Below, one piece after another: positions 51,575 to 60,350 of a DNA stretch of 64,000 nucleotides; the stretch's first letter is position 1, and the number at the start of each line of letters is the position of its first letter. The DNA is taken from NCBI GenBank assembly GCA_905235135.1, contig CAJOKR010000020.1, positions 1 to 64,000 of the forward strand, given 5' to 3'. Source of the DNA: an uncultured Bacteroidales bacterium. Lineage in GTDB: Bacteria; Bacteroidota; Bacteroidia; Bacteroidales; WCHB1-69. Below the pieces are notes generated by a model that saw only the letters and a program-made list of their open reading frames with translations, was not told where the DNA came from and searched no databases. Made by a program: the position numbers and the translations under genes.

Positions 51575-52648
51575 TTAAATAATCAACATTGCATCGCCGT
51601 AAGTGAGGAAGCGGTATTTCTCCGCCACAGCCTCCTTGTAGGCTTTCATCACGAAATCGTAACCGCCGAACGCTGCCACCATCATAAGCATGGAGCTTTG
51701 CGGGGCGTGGAAATTGGTGACCATGGCGTTGGCCACTTTGAAGCGGTAAGGCGGGTAGATGAACTTGTTGGTCCACATGTCCTCTTTGCCGTTCATCTCA
51801 GTGGTTTTCACCATGCCGCTGTCATATACGGAGGATTCAAGCGCCTTCATGGTGGTGGTGCCCACCACGGCAACTTTATGGCCTTCCTTCTTGGTCTCGT
51901 TGATTTTGTCGGCCACCGCCGCACGGATAATCATCCGCTCGGAGTCGGGTTTGTGCTTCGACAGATCCTCGACGTCAATATCGTTAAAATTACTTAATCC
52001 GGCGTGCAACGTGATGTAGGTGCGCTCGATGCCCTTGAGTTCCATCTTGGAGAGCAGGAAGCGGCTGAAGTGGAATCCGGCCGCAGGAGCCACCACGGCA
52101 CCTTCCTCGGTGGCGTAGATGGTCTGGTAGTCGTCCTCGTCGCTCGGCTCGATATCGCGCAGACGCTGGATGTCGTTGGGCAGCGGGGTTGTGCCGATTT
52201 CCATGAGCTTCTTCTTGAAGGCATCGTGGTCGCCGTCGAAGAGGAAACGCAGGGTGCGGCCGCGGGAGGTCGTGTTGTCGATGACCTCGGCCACCAAGCT
52301 GTCGTCTTCGGTGAATGAGAGCTTGTTGCCGATGCGGATCTTGCGGGCGGGATCGACCAGAACGTCCCACAGACGGCTCTCCTCATCGAGTTCGCGCAGC
52401 AGGAAAACGCGGATTTGCGCGCGCGTTTGCTCCTTCTCGCCAAACATCAGCGCAGGGAACACCCGGGTGTTGTTCATCACGAACAAATCCCCTTCGTCAA
52501 AGTAATCAATAATGTCCTTAAATAGCTTATGCTCAATGGTTTTCGTCTTTCTATTGAGCACCATCATACGCGCTTCATCACGCTCCTCCACAGGGTGCAG
52601 CGCAATCAGCTCCTGAGGTAAATAATACTTAAATTCAGATAATTTCAT
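51575..52648 (-). CDS. queA: S-adenosylmethionine:tRNA ribosyltransferase-isomerase
   Basis: The 357-residue protein is Que[53 protein letters not shown] and [16 protein letters not shown]. It adds the cyclopentene-forming ribosyl part of SAM to preQ1 in tRNA during queuosine synthesis. It opens the queA-purM-nfo unit, with a -7 box at 52668-52675. Confidence 0.96.
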   Translation of the reverse strand: MKLSEFKYYLPQELIALHPVEERDEARMMVLNRKTKTIEHKLFKDIIDYFDEGDLFVMNNTRVFPALMFGEKEQTRAQIRVFLLRELDEESRLWDVLVDPARKIRIGNKLSFTEDDSLVAEVIDNTTSRGRTLRFLFDGDHDAFKKKLMEIGTTPLPNDIQRLRDIEPSDEDDYQTIYATEEGAVVAPAAGFHFSRFLLSKMELKGIERTYITLHAGLSNFNDIDVEDLSKHKPDSERMIIRAAVADKINETKKEGHKVAVVGTTTMKALESSVYDSGMVKTTEMNGKEDMWTNKFIYPPYRFKVANAMVTNFHAPQSSMLMMVAAFGGYDFVMKAYKEAVAEKYRFLTYGDAMLII

Positions 52649-52667
52649 CCACTAAAATTTTGGCGTG

Positions 52668-52675
52668 CAAAGATA
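52668..52675 (-). promoter_or_regulatory. -7 promoter box of the queA operon
   Basis: The minus strand reads TATCTTTG followed by CACG, 19 bp before the ATG at 52648. Confidence 0.65.
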
Positions 52676-52731
52676 CAATATTTTTAAGCGTTTGTCAAGT
52701 GTTTTTTTCTAAAAAATTCTTAAAAAAAATG

Positions 52732-52739
52732 TACTTTTG
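52732..52739 (+). promoter_or_regulatory. -7 promoter box of pepT
   Basis: TACTTTTG followed by CCTC, 62 bp before the ATG at 52802. Confidence 0.6.
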
Positions 52740-52801
52740 CCTCTGCTCCCAAATTGAGCGTTTTTATTGTTCAATAGTTTAATAATCAAAATGTTAGAAA
52801 T

Positions 52802-54013
52802 ATGAAAGACCTTTTGTTGCAACGTTTTAGCAAGTATATCTCCTATGCGACCACCGCGGATCCGGAGTCGGAAACCTATCCGAGCACGCAAGCTTTGCTC
52901 GATTTTGCCGATGTGATGGTGGAAGAGTTGAAAAATATCGGCATGAAGGAGGTCACGAAGGACGCACACGGCTATGTGACCGCCCTTCTGCCCGCCAACA
53001 CCCCGGAAAAACAGCCGGTGATCGGCTTTATGGCCCACCTTGACACCGCACCCGACATGCCCGGTATCGCTGCCCCCGTGATTGTTCCGAATTACGATGG
53101 CGGCACTATCGTCCTTGATAAGGAAACGAACACCGTGCTCTCTCCCGAAGAATTCCCGGAACTGCTGGATTACAAGGGGTTAACGATTCTCACTACTGAT
53201 GGCAAAACACTGCTTGGTGCGGACGACAAGGCCGGCGTGGCGGAAATTGTCTGTGCGATGGAATACCTCATCCAACATCCCGAAATCAAGCACGGTGACA
53301 TCAAAGTGGCCTTCTCACATGATGAAGAGGTTGGCAACGGGGTGAAGTTCTTCGATGTGGAGGCCTTCGGTTGCGATTTCGCTTACACGATGGATGGCGG
53401 CGCGATTGGTGAGCTGGAATTCGAAAATTTCAATGCCGCGGGTGCCAACATCCGCATCCAAGGCAAAAACATCCATCCCGGTTATGCCAAGAACAAGATG
53501 GTCAATTCGCAGCTTATCGCCATGGAACTCAACAACTTGCTGCCCGCTGCGCAACGCCCGGAGCACACGCAGGACTACGAAGGTTTCTATCTCCTCACCC
53601 GCATTGATGGCACAGTAGAGGAGACGAAAATGTCGTACATTATCCGCAACCATAACCGCGAAACGTTCGAAGCGCAGAAAAAGTTCATGCAGGATGTTGT
53701 CAACTTCTTGAATATCAAGTATAACAACTGCATTACTTACGAGATTAAAGACCAATATTACAACATGCGGGAGAAGGTCGAACCCGTCTATTATGTGGTG
53801 GAACGGGCGGTGAAAGCGATGAAGGAGGCAGATGTGGAACCGGTTATCGTGCCTATCCGCGGCGGTACAGACGGTGCTAATCTTTCGTTCCGTAACTTGC
53901 CCTGTCCCAACATCTTCGCGGGCGGACACAACTTCCATGGCAAGTATGAGTATGTGCCGTTGGAGTCGATGGTGAAGGCCACGGAAGTGATCATCAACAT
54001 TGCAAAATGTTAA
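52802..54013 (+). CDS. pepT: tripeptide aminopeptidase (peptidase T)
   Basis: The 403-residue protein is an M20B peptidase: FMAHLDTAPDMPG, LLGADDKAGVAEI, FSHDEEVGNGVKFFD and PIRGGTDGANLSF give the dinuclear zinc ligands and catalytic Asp/Glu. It cleaves the N-terminal residue of tripeptides in the cytosol. It is a single gene with a promoter and a good terminator at 54032-54064. Confidence 0.96.
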   Translation: MKDLLLQRFSKYISYATTADPESETYPSTQALLDFADVMVEELKNIGMKEVTKDAHGYVTALLPANTPEKQPVIGFMAHLDTAPDMPGIAAPVIVPNYDGGTIVLDKETNTVLSPEEFPELLDYKGLTILTTDGKTLLGADDKAGVAEIVCAMEYLIQHPEIKHGDIKVAFSHDEEVGNGVKFFDVEAFGCDFAYTMDGGAIGELEFENFNAAGANIRIQGKNIHPGYAKNKMVNSQLIAMELNNLLPAAQRPEHTQDYEGFYLLTRIDGTVEETKMSYIIRNHNRETFEAQKKFMQDVVNFLNIKYNNCITYEIKDQYYNMREKVEPVYYVVERAVKAMKEADVEPVIVPIRGGTDGANLSFRNLPCPNIFAGGHNFHGKYEYVPLESMVKATEVIINIAKC

Positions 54014-54031
54014 CAGACAAACAGATATAAC

Positions 54032-54064
54032 AAATGGCGCGGATTTTAGATTCGCGCCATTTTT
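54032..54064 (+). terminator. intrinsic terminator of pepT
   Basis: Ten-bp stem AAATGGCGCG / CGCGCCATTT with an eleven-base loop, followed by TTT. It lies 19 bp after the pepT stop codon. Confidence 0.8.
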
Positions 54065-54092
54065 AGATGTATGGGGGTTCCCAAAAAAATTA

Positions 54093-54100
54093 TATTTTTG
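54093..54100 (+). promoter_or_regulatory. -7 promoter box of tRNA-Arg(CCT)
   Basis: TATTTTTG followed by CGCC, 11 bp before the tRNA. Confidence 0.6.
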
Positions 54101-54111
54101 CGCCCCGATTT

Positions 54112-54183
54112 GGTCCTGTAGTTCAATGGATAGAACGGAAGTTTCCTAAACTTTTGATAGGAGTTCGATTCTCCTCGGGACTA
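54112..54183 (+). tRNA. tRNA-Arg (anticodon CCT)
   Basis: Seventy-two bases; acceptor GGTCCTG pairs with CGGGACT (two G-U pairs), discriminator A. Loop TTCCTAA gives CCT, the reader of AGG. T arm AGGAG-TTCGATT-CTCCT. Confidence 0.93.
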
Positions 54184-54187
54184 CGTG

Positions 54188-54215
54188 GTAGAGACGCACG
54201 GCCGTGCGTCTCTAC
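54188..54215. repeat. 28-bp palindromic element, copy 5
   Basis: Arms GTAGAGACGCACGG and CCGTGCGTCTCTAC, a perfect palindrome, 4 bp after tRNA-Arg(CCT) and 20 bp past the end of lptC. Confidence 0.85.
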
Positions 54216-54235
54216 ATTTGTTTTCGTACACCCTA

Positions 54236-54802
54236 TCAGAAATCATACCCTACCATTTCCCCGTGCGGGTGGATAATCGTGTATTTCGTAAACCGTTCGT
54301 CCGCATCAAAACCGTCACCGTAATTAACTGAGCCGTCGCTCTTTACCTGCTTCACCTGTTTGGTGGAATAGATGCTGCGTTTGCGCTGGTCCCAGATTAC
54401 TTCCTCGGTCAGCACGGAATCGCCATTGATGATGTCGTATATGACCACATTGCCGGTGGCCTTGAAGAGGTTGTTGTTGATTTGGCAGGCATAATCGGCA
54501 GTGACAACGGCCTGTTTTCGTCCGAAATCGTTGAATGAAGTGATTTCGATGCCTTTTGGACAGTCGGTGTAGGTTGTGTCGGAGCTGTTGTAGCGGTTAA
54601 GCATAGGTGTTTTCACGATGAAGGCAGTCTGGCCGGAATCGCTGACAGTGATGGTCATGTTTTCAGCCGATTCGTCGGGGAATTTGCCCTCGAATTCCAG
54701 CAGCTGGGCATGGTTCTCCTTGGACTTGCAGCCAGCAAAAAGCATCATAACGAACGAAGCCGTTATGATGCTTATGTACAGGTATTTAAGGTTAAACGAC
54801 AT
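54236..54802 (-). CDS. lptC: LPS export protein LptC
   Basis: The 188-residue protein has an N-terminal helix with a lipoprotein-like MMLFAGC, then the LptC periplasmic fold (ITVSDSGQTAFIVKTPML, ITSFNDFGRKQAVVTADYACQ, LFKATGNVVIYDIINGDSVLTEE). It links the LptBFG ABC transporter to the periplasmic bridge that carries LPS to the outer membrane. It is the last gene of the pdxA-coaX-OMP-TPR-lptC series, seven bases after the TPR gene. Confidence 0.85.
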   Translation of the reverse strand: MSFNLKYLYISIITASFVMMLFAGCKSKENHAQLLEFEGKFPDESAENMTITVSDSGQTAFIVKTPMLNRYNSSDTTYTDCPKGIEITSFNDFGRKQAVVTADYACQINNNLFKATGNVVIYDIINGDSVLTEEVIWDQRKRSIYSTKQVKQVKSDGSVNYGDGFDADERFTKYTIIHPHGEMVGYDF

Positions 54803-54808
54803 CGGAGT

Positions 54809-56257
54809 TTATCTCACGGTCGTGTTCTCCTGGATCCAGCAGCCCACGTGTACGGTGTCGCCGTTCTTCAGACCGCGTTTGAACAGTTCGTCCTTGCTGG
54901 GGTATCTCAGTTTGGCGCGATGGTTGTTGGCATCGTTGGCGCAGCTGGGATCAACGGCAGCAGCTTTGGCGTATTTGTCGGCAGCGGCCCAAGCGTATGC
55001 GCCCGGAATTTCGTTGTCGCCAGAGCATCCGCGGGAGTAGAGGTCGCCAATCAAGATGTAAGCCTTGCCCATGTTGGGTCTTGCCTTGAGGGCTTCGTAA
55101 GCGGCGGCACGGGCCTCGGAGTTGGCACCCTTCAGCTGGTAAGCCAGAGCCAGCATGTAGTTGGCATCGGCCACCTGCTCGTGGGTCTCGCTCAGCTTCA
55201 CAGCCTCTTTGAAGTAGCTGATGGTAGCATTGAAGTCCTCATCGGTCTTGTTCGTAGCATATTTCTTGAGCGTGAGGTTACCCATCATGTAGGCCGTGTT
55301 GCGGCTCGGGCTGGCCTTGTGCAGAATAGCCAGACCTTCAAGGAACACCGGGCTGTCGGTGCAGTCGCCCTTGAACATGGTGTTGACCATTTTGCTGACG
55401 GCGGCGAGATCACCCTTGATATCGTCAAACTTCTTGGTATAAAGTTGCTCCATCACTTCGCAGGAAGCATAAGGCGTCACCGCGTTGTTGATCTTGGCCA
55501 ACGTTTTACGATAGTTGACAATCAGCTTGGACTGACGGGTGGTGTCGGTGATGAACTTCTTGGCCTGCTTGTCAAGAACGAGACGGTCGATTTCAGCGTT
55601 GTCGAATTTGGCTTGCAGTGAATCCAAAGCATCAGCGCTGGTTTCGTATGACTTGGTAGCGTTCAAGATGGAGAGGTCAATATAGTCGGTAGCACGCTCG
55701 TAAGCCTCAATCACGATGGAGGTGTCCTTCTTAGCCTTGGTCAGATTCTCGGCCAGTTGGAAGTAAGCGTCCCAAATGGCGGGCTGAGTGTTCTCCTTCT
55801 CCATTTCCACAGACTGCACGAACCAGTCGAAAGCCTTCTCATACTGGTCTTTGCGGTAGCGGATGGTGTTGTAGGCCTTGAATCCGAGACCGGAACCCGG
55901 CGTGAATTTGTCGGGGAAGTAGGTGCTGCGGACATCGAAGGTGTAGAGCAGGGAATCGATAAGCATCTCGCGACGTGCGGAGTCTTTCTCTTCCTTGATC
56001 AGGTTCTGGAACAGCGTTTGCGCATTGGTGTAGATGCCATCGTAAGCGCAAGGGCTGTGTTGGATGACATACTGCCAGGCCTCGTAGGCGTCTTTGTAGT
56101 TTTTGTCGTTGTAGAAGGTTCTGAAAATAGTGATTTGCTCCAAGCATTTGATGGAGTCAGCCTCGTTAGCTCCGTATTTGAAGGAGCAGGGAGGTTGTTG
56201 TGCGAAGAGGAAGCCTCCGCTGAGAACCATGACGACGATTGCAATAATCTTTTTCAT
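54809..56257 (-). CDS. periplasmic tetratricopeptide-repeat protein
   Basis: The 482-residue protein has a signal peptide (IIAIVVMVLSGGFLFA) and helical repeats of TPR type, for example DAYEAWQYVIQHSP near residue 57 and the pair AYMMGNLTLKKYA / ANYMLALAYQLKGANSEARAAAYEALKARP in the last third. Such proteins occur in Bacteroidales before lptC; probably a protein-binding scaffold in the periplasm, but its partner is unknown. A conserved-looking C-terminal part (YPSKDELFKRGLKNGDTVHVGCW) follows the repeats. Confidence 0.82.
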   Translation of the reverse strand: MKKIIAIVVMVLSGGFLFAQQPPCSFKYGANEADSIKCLEQITIFRTFYNDKNYKDAYEAWQYVIQHSPCAYDGIYTNAQTLFQNLIKEEKDSARREMLIDSLLYTFDVRSTYFPDKFTPGSGLGFKAYNTIRYRKDQYEKAFDWFVQSVEMEKENTQPAIWDAYFQLAENLTKAKKDTSIVIEAYERATDYIDLSILNATKSYETSADALDSLQAKFDNAEIDRLVLDKQAKKFITDTTRQSKLIVNYRKTLAKINNAVTPYASCEVMEQLYTKKFDDIKGDLAAVSKMVNTMFKGDCTDSPVFLEGLAILHKASPSRNTAYMMGNLTLKKYATNKTDEDFNATISYFKEAVKLSETHEQVADANYMLALAYQLKGANSEARAAAYEALKARPNMGKAYILIGDLYSRGCSGDNEIPGAYAWAAADKYAKAAAVDPSCANDANNHRAKLRYPSKDELFKRGLKNGDTVHVGCWIQENTTVR

Positions 56258-56289
56258 TTCTTCGTTTTTTTATAGGGTTATACTTTCTA

Positions 56290-57573
56290 TTAATCTAACT
56301 TAACTCGTTGATACCAGCGTTCTTGCAGGGTGAAGCAGAGGGAGAATCTGAAGTAGTTCTGGAGTACCAGTTCGTTGGTGAGGGTTCCGACTTTTCCGTA
56401 TTCGAACATGATGTTGATAGACGAGTGGGTGTTGAAGGTTGTTAGTGGAACTCCTACGCCAATACAGACTCCAAACTCGGAGATAGGTTTATTGCGCAGC
56501 AACAGTTCCCCGGTGGAATATTTTCCGCCCACCCGGAACGCCATTTTCTTGAAAAACTTGTTGGACATCGGGTCGGGGATGAATTGGAGGCCGAGGGAGG
56601 AGGTAATGGAGTTGATTGTAGTGTCGTTGGAGGGTTTCATAAACTGGAATTTCTCCCAATTCCGCCAAGTCACATCAGCGGCGATGGTCAGTTTATTGTT
56701 ATAGGTGTAACTCAAACCGGCTCCAATCGATTGCGGGATATTCAAATTGCCACGTAAATCGTCCTTATACAGCACAGTGTCGTAGAGCGTGGTGGAAACG
56801 AAAGTACCTGAATAGGAGTTCACCAACAGTTTTTCTTTGGCCCAGATATAGGCGGTGTTGCTATAAACGGCACCCAGTCCGATGCGGTGTTTTTCGCCGG
56901 CGTTGAACATGTATTGGATACCGACATCGTAATAAATACCGTCCACGAAGTAGGCGTCGTTGATGTAGGTGTTGAAGAGGTTGCTGCCTTCAAATTCGGT
57001 GTTGCTGTATGCATACACGGAACCGAATAAATAGCTGACATTCAGTCCGATAGAGAGTCCTTTGCAGATTTTGAAGGCATTGCCCCAGTAGAGCTGGTTG
57101 ACGCCGCCCTTGCCGCTATAGACGTAATTGACAGAACCGATGTTGTCTATGACTTCGGAGTTATCGATGCTATAACCTATGTCGCTGAACGGCAAGATGC
57201 CGACGCTGGTACGCCAGTGCCGCGTGACAGGAAGTCCGATGGTTATGTACCCCGGCTTTGCGTAGGAGTTCTTTTGGGAAAGCCGTCGTTGTTTGAGGAG
57301 GGAAGAATAGACCGATGCAGAGACGTCAGCGATGAACGACAGCGAGTCGAAAGCCGCGTAAGAGGCCGGATTACGGAAATTGATATAGTAGGGGTTCTGC
57401 ATGCCGTAGGAAACGCCACCCATTGCGTCAAGGATGCCGTTCGACGAACGGTTCACCATCCCTATGCCGTAGCTGGAATAGGGCATACTGATTTCGTTCT
57501 GAGCTTGCGTGGTAAAAGCAAACAAGCAGCAAAACAGAAACATCCACAAACGATGGTCAGTTTTCTGAAGCAT
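56290..57573 (-). CDS. outer-membrane beta-barrel protein, FadL-like
   Basis: The 427-residue protein has a signal peptide (LWMFLFCCLFAFTTQA) and a barrel-like strand pattern with YSSYGIGMVNRSSNGILDAMGGVSYG at its start, as in putative FadL-superfamily porins of Bacteroidota; FadL carries fatty acids. The start overlaps the coaX end by 17 bp and a -7 box at 57622-57629 lies inside coaX, so it may be transcribed both with and apart from coaX. Function is not certain. Confidence 0.75.
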   Translation of the reverse strand: MLQKTDHRLWMFLFCCLFAFTTQAQNEISMPYSSYGIGMVNRSSNGILDAMGGVSYGMQNPYYINFRNPASYAAFDSLSFIADVSASVYSSLLKQRRLSQKNSYAKPGYITIGLPVTRHWRTSVGILPFSDIGYSIDNSEVIDNIGSVNYVYSGKGGVNQLYWGNAFKICKGLSIGLNVSYLFGSVYAYSNTEFEGSNLFNTYINDAYFVDGIYYDVGIQYMFNAGEKHRIGLGAVYSNTAYIWAKEKLLVNSYSGTFVSTTLYDTVLYKDDLRGNLNIPQSIGAGLSYTYNNKLTIAADVTWRNWEKFQFMKPSNDTTINSITSSLGLQFIPDPMSNKFFKKMAFRVGGKYSTGELLLRNKPISEFGVCIGVGVPLTTFNTHSSINIMFEYGKVGTLTNELVLQNYFRFSLCFTLQERWYQRVKLD

Positions 57574-58288
57574 TCAGTTTTAATATTTTAAGCAGTCCGA
57601 ACAGAATCGGATTTTGGGCGGCAAATATACGTTTTTTTATGAAATTTTGAAGCAGTGAAGAATCACCGCCTGAAAAAAGTACTTTCAAGGGGCTGAAAGT
57701 GAGAGAATACTGGTCAATCAGACCGTCGATTTCCGCTGCCATTCCGTTCATCACCCCCGACAGGATGGAATTTTGCGTGGTGTCGCCGATGAGAAAATTG
57801 ATTTTTTCGGGTTCTACGAGCGGTAGTTTGGCGGTGAACTGCGACAATGCCTGAAACCGCATCCGCATTCCCGGGGCAATGCTGCCGCCGAGATATTCGC
57901 CGTCAGCATTTACGAAATCGGCCACCAAGCAGGTGCCGGCCATGATGGACAACACATTTTCACCCGGACATAAAGCATTGGCACCCACAGCGTTGGCCAA
58001 TCGATCGGTGCCCAAAGTTTCCGGAGTGGCATATTTCATTGTAATAGGCAGCTTGCATTGATGCGAGAACTGGACAAGATGCGTGTGAGCATCGAGCCAA
58101 GCCAGGGCATCTTCGTCGCCTTTGCCTACAGACGAGACAATCGCCCGCCGGATTTCATATTCTTCAAAAAGATGCTCAAAAAAGGGTATAGTCAAATATC
58201 TTTCAGAAAAAAGGCGTAGAAGAACACCTTTTTCTGAAAAAACTGCCACTTTTCGTAGCGTATTCCCTATGTCAATGACTAAATCCAC
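57557..58288 (-). CDS. coaX: type III pantothenate kinase
   Basis: The 243-residue protein starts VIDIGNTLRKVAVF (phosphate-binding), and has YATPETLGTDRLANAVGA, AGTCLVADFVNADGEYLGGSIAPG and LFSGGDSSLL: the CoaX pattern. It phosphorylates pantothenate in coenzyme A synthesis, needing a monovalent cation. It lies one base after pdxA and overlaps the next OMP gene by 17 bp. Confidence 0.92.
   Translation of the reverse strand: MDLVIDIGNTLRKVAVFSEKGVLLRLFSERYLTIPFFEHLFEEYEIRRAIVSSVGKGDEDALAWLDAHTHLVQFSHQCKLPITMKYATPETLGTDRLANAVGANALCPGENVLSIMAGTCLVADFVNADGEYLGGSIAPGMRMRFQALSQFTAKLPLVEPEKINFLIGDTTQNSILSGVMNGMAAEIDGLIDQYSLTFSPLKVLFSGGDSSLLQNFIKKRIFAAQNPILFGLLKILKLNASEN
57622..57629 (-). promoter_or_regulatory. 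possible internal -7 box for the OMP gene
   Basis: The minus strand reads TATATTTGCCGCCC inside the coaX coding region, 49 bp before the OMP ATG at 57573. Confidence 0.5.
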
Positions 58289-58289
58289 C

Positions 58290-59315
58290 CTATTGCTTGT
58301 TGCCTACTGCCTGTTGCCTGTTCCGGAGTATGTCGATAGCGAGGTAGATTGCATTGCGCATGGACTGCGGGTCGGCGATGTTTTTGCCGGCGATGTCGTA
58401 GGCGGTGCCGTGGGCGGGAGCGGTGCGCACGATGGGCAGTCCAGCGGTGAAGTTCACACCGTTTTTGCCGAGCAACTTGAACGGAATCATGCCCTGGTCG
58501 TAGTACATGGCCAACACGGCGTCGAATTTGGTGTAAGCACCGGAGGCGAAGAAACCGTCTGCGGAGAAAGGTCCGAAGGCGTTGATACCATTATGGAAAG
58601 CTTGATTCACAGCCGGTTGCACGATTTTCTGATCCTCATCACCTAAAACACCGTCGTCGCCGCTGTGCGGATTGAGCGACAGCACGGCAATTTTCGGGTT
58701 GTTGAGGGCGAAATCCTGCTTGAGCGATTGATTGAGGGTTTCCAGCTTTTGGACGAGAGTCTCCATCGTGAGATTCTCGGCTATCTCCTTGATGGGCATG
58801 TAGTTGGTGGCGAATCCGACGCGCAGATTATCGGCCACCATCAGCATCAGCGCGGGATGCTCTTTGCCACCGAAATAGTGTTCGAAAAAGGTGGTGTGCC
58901 CGGGGAATTTGAACTTTTCGGACTGGATGTTGTTTTTATTGACGGGTGCCGTCACGATGGCATCGATCAGTTTGTTCTTCAGATCGCGACCGGCAGCATA
59001 AAGGGAACGCTCTGCCATCTGTCCGGCAATTTTCGTGGACGTTCCGAGGTCGATTTTCACCTCTTCCTCGTACAAATTGATGAGGTTGGGGCGTTTGGTG
59101 GAGAGTTGCTCGGCAGTTTTGGTGTATTGGAATGTAAAATCCGGCATCTCCATATATTTCTTATGATAGGAAGCCACTTTCGCAAGACCGTAAACCACCG
59201 GCGTACACAATTCCATAATTCTGTTGTCACTCAACGACTTGATAATCACTTCATAGCTGATGCCGTTGATGTCACCTTGGGTAATGCCTATTACAAAATT
59301 CTTATTATCAGCCAT
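58290..59315 (-). CDS. pdxA: 4-hydroxythreonine-4-phosphate dehydrogenase
   Basis: The 341-residue protein is PdxA: IGITQGDINGISYEVIIKSL, DAIVTAPVNKNNIQ, FPGHTTFFEHYFGG and HGTAYDIAGKNIADPQSM provide the zinc and substrate site. It oxidises 4-hydroxythreonine-4-phosphate in vitamin B6 synthesis. The last ten residues (RNRQQAVGNKQ) are coded by a heptamer array that appears to replace or extend the natural end. It opens the pdxA-coaX-OMP-TPR-lptC run. Confidence 0.94.
   Translation of the reverse strand: MADNKNFVIGITQGDINGISYEVIIKSLSDNRIMELCTPVVYGLAKVASYHKKYMEMPDFTFQYTKTAEQLSTKRPNLINLYEEEVKIDLGTSTKIAGQMAERSLYAAGRDLKNKLIDAIVTAPVNKNNIQSEKFKFPGHTTFFEHYFGGKEHPALMLMVADNLRVGFATNYMPIKEIAENLTMETLVQKLETLNQSLKQDFALNNPKIAVLSLNPHSGDDGVLGDEDQKIVQPAVNQAFHNGINAFGPFSADGFFASGAYTKFDAVLAMYYDQGMIPFKLLGKNGVNFTAGLPIVRTAPAHGTAYDIAGKNIADPQSMRNAIYLAIDILRNRQQAVGNKQ
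58294..58321. repeat. heptamer array at the 3' end of pdxA
   Basis: TGCTTGT, TGCCTAC, TGCCTGT, TGCCTGT. It codes the last residues of pdxA in the minus strand and lies against the pdxA stop codon. Confidence 0.7.
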
Positions 59316-59338
59316 ATTCTTATTATTTCAAACGGCGG

Positions 59339-59346
59339 CAAAGATA
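59339..59346 (-). promoter_or_regulatory. -7 promoter box of the pdxA operon
   Basis: The minus strand reads TATCTTTGCCGCCG, 23 bp before the ATG at 59315. Confidence 0.65.
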
Positions 59347-59354
59347 AAAAAAAT

Positions 59355-59382
59355 GTAGAGACGCACAGCCGTGCGTCTCTAC
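59355..59382. repeat. 28-bp palindromic element, copy 6
   Basis: Arms GTAGAGACGCACAG and CCGTGCGTCTCTAC, one mismatch. It lies between serA and the pdxA promoter, on the upstream side of that promoter. Confidence 0.85.
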
Positions 59383-59404
59383 ATGAAATCGGGGAAATTC
59401 CTGA

Positions 59405-60315
59405 TTATTTGTTGACTTGGAATTTCTTGTCGCCGTTGACGAAGAAGTTCACAATTTGGGTAGCGGCGGCGAGACCGGCGTTGATGTTAGCCTCAGCGGT
59501 TTCGGCACCCTGTTTCTTCGGCGTAGCGAAGAAGCGTTTTTCAAATTTGTTGAACTCGCATCGGGGGCGATGTCCGTGCAATATTTGAGGTCTTCGCGCT
59601 CCGTCATCAGGGCGATAAGTTCTTCCTCGTTGATGACCTCCTTGCGGGCGGTGTTGATCACGCAGCCACCTTTGGGCATGAGGCCGACCAGAGCCTTGTT
59701 GATGGATTTCTTGGTCTGGTCGTTGGCGGGGATATGCAGGGAGATGTAGTTGCAGTTTTTGTACATATCTTCGAGGGTGGCAGGAACAACGACACCTTCA
59801 GCTTCCATTTTCTCTTTCGGGACGAAGGGGTCGAAAGCCCAGACATCCATACCGAGAGCACGAGCCTTCTCAGCCACGAGGCGACCGACGTTACCGTAAG
59901 CCTGGATACCGACTTTCTTGCCTTTGAGTTCGGCGCCGGTGCCGGGTTTGAAGGTGTTGCGGGCCATGTAGATCATCATGCCAAGGGCGAGTTCGGCCAC
60001 GGCGTTGGAGTTTTGGCCGGGGGTGTTCATCGCCACGATATTGTTGGCGGTGCAGGCGGCGAGGTCAAGGTTATCGAAACCGGCGCCAGCGCGCACAACA
60101 ACCTTGAGGTTTTTGGCGGCATCAACCACCTGGGCAGTCACCTTGTCGGAGCGGACAATCATAGCGTCCACATCGGCCACGGCGGCGTAAAGTTCCTCGG
60201 GAGTCTCATACTTCTCCAGCAGAACCAGTTCATAACCAGCTTTTTCCACAATAGCGCGAATGCCATCCACAGCAGCTTTCGCGAAAGGTTTTTGAGTAGC
60301 TACTAAAACTTTCAT
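59405..60315 (-). CDS. serA: D-3-phosphoglycerate dehydrogenase, one frame break
   Basis: Restored length is 303 residues. The NAD domain shows GKKVGIQAYGNVGRLVAEKARALGM (GxGxxG replaced by QAYGNVG), the substrate-binding RAGAGFDNLD and the catalytic Arg in MPKGGCVINTARKEVINEE. It is the short, ACT-free SerA of Bacteroidota, first step of serine synthesis. The frame breaks near 59549-59558: PDAS is followed in another frame by NKFEKRFFATPKKQGAETAEANINAGLAA and a normal end. One base is missing. serC lies just upstream on the same strand, with a hairpin between. Confidence 0.9.
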
Positions 60316-60350
60316 TATTGATATAATTTAAATGATTAGTATTTATTAAA

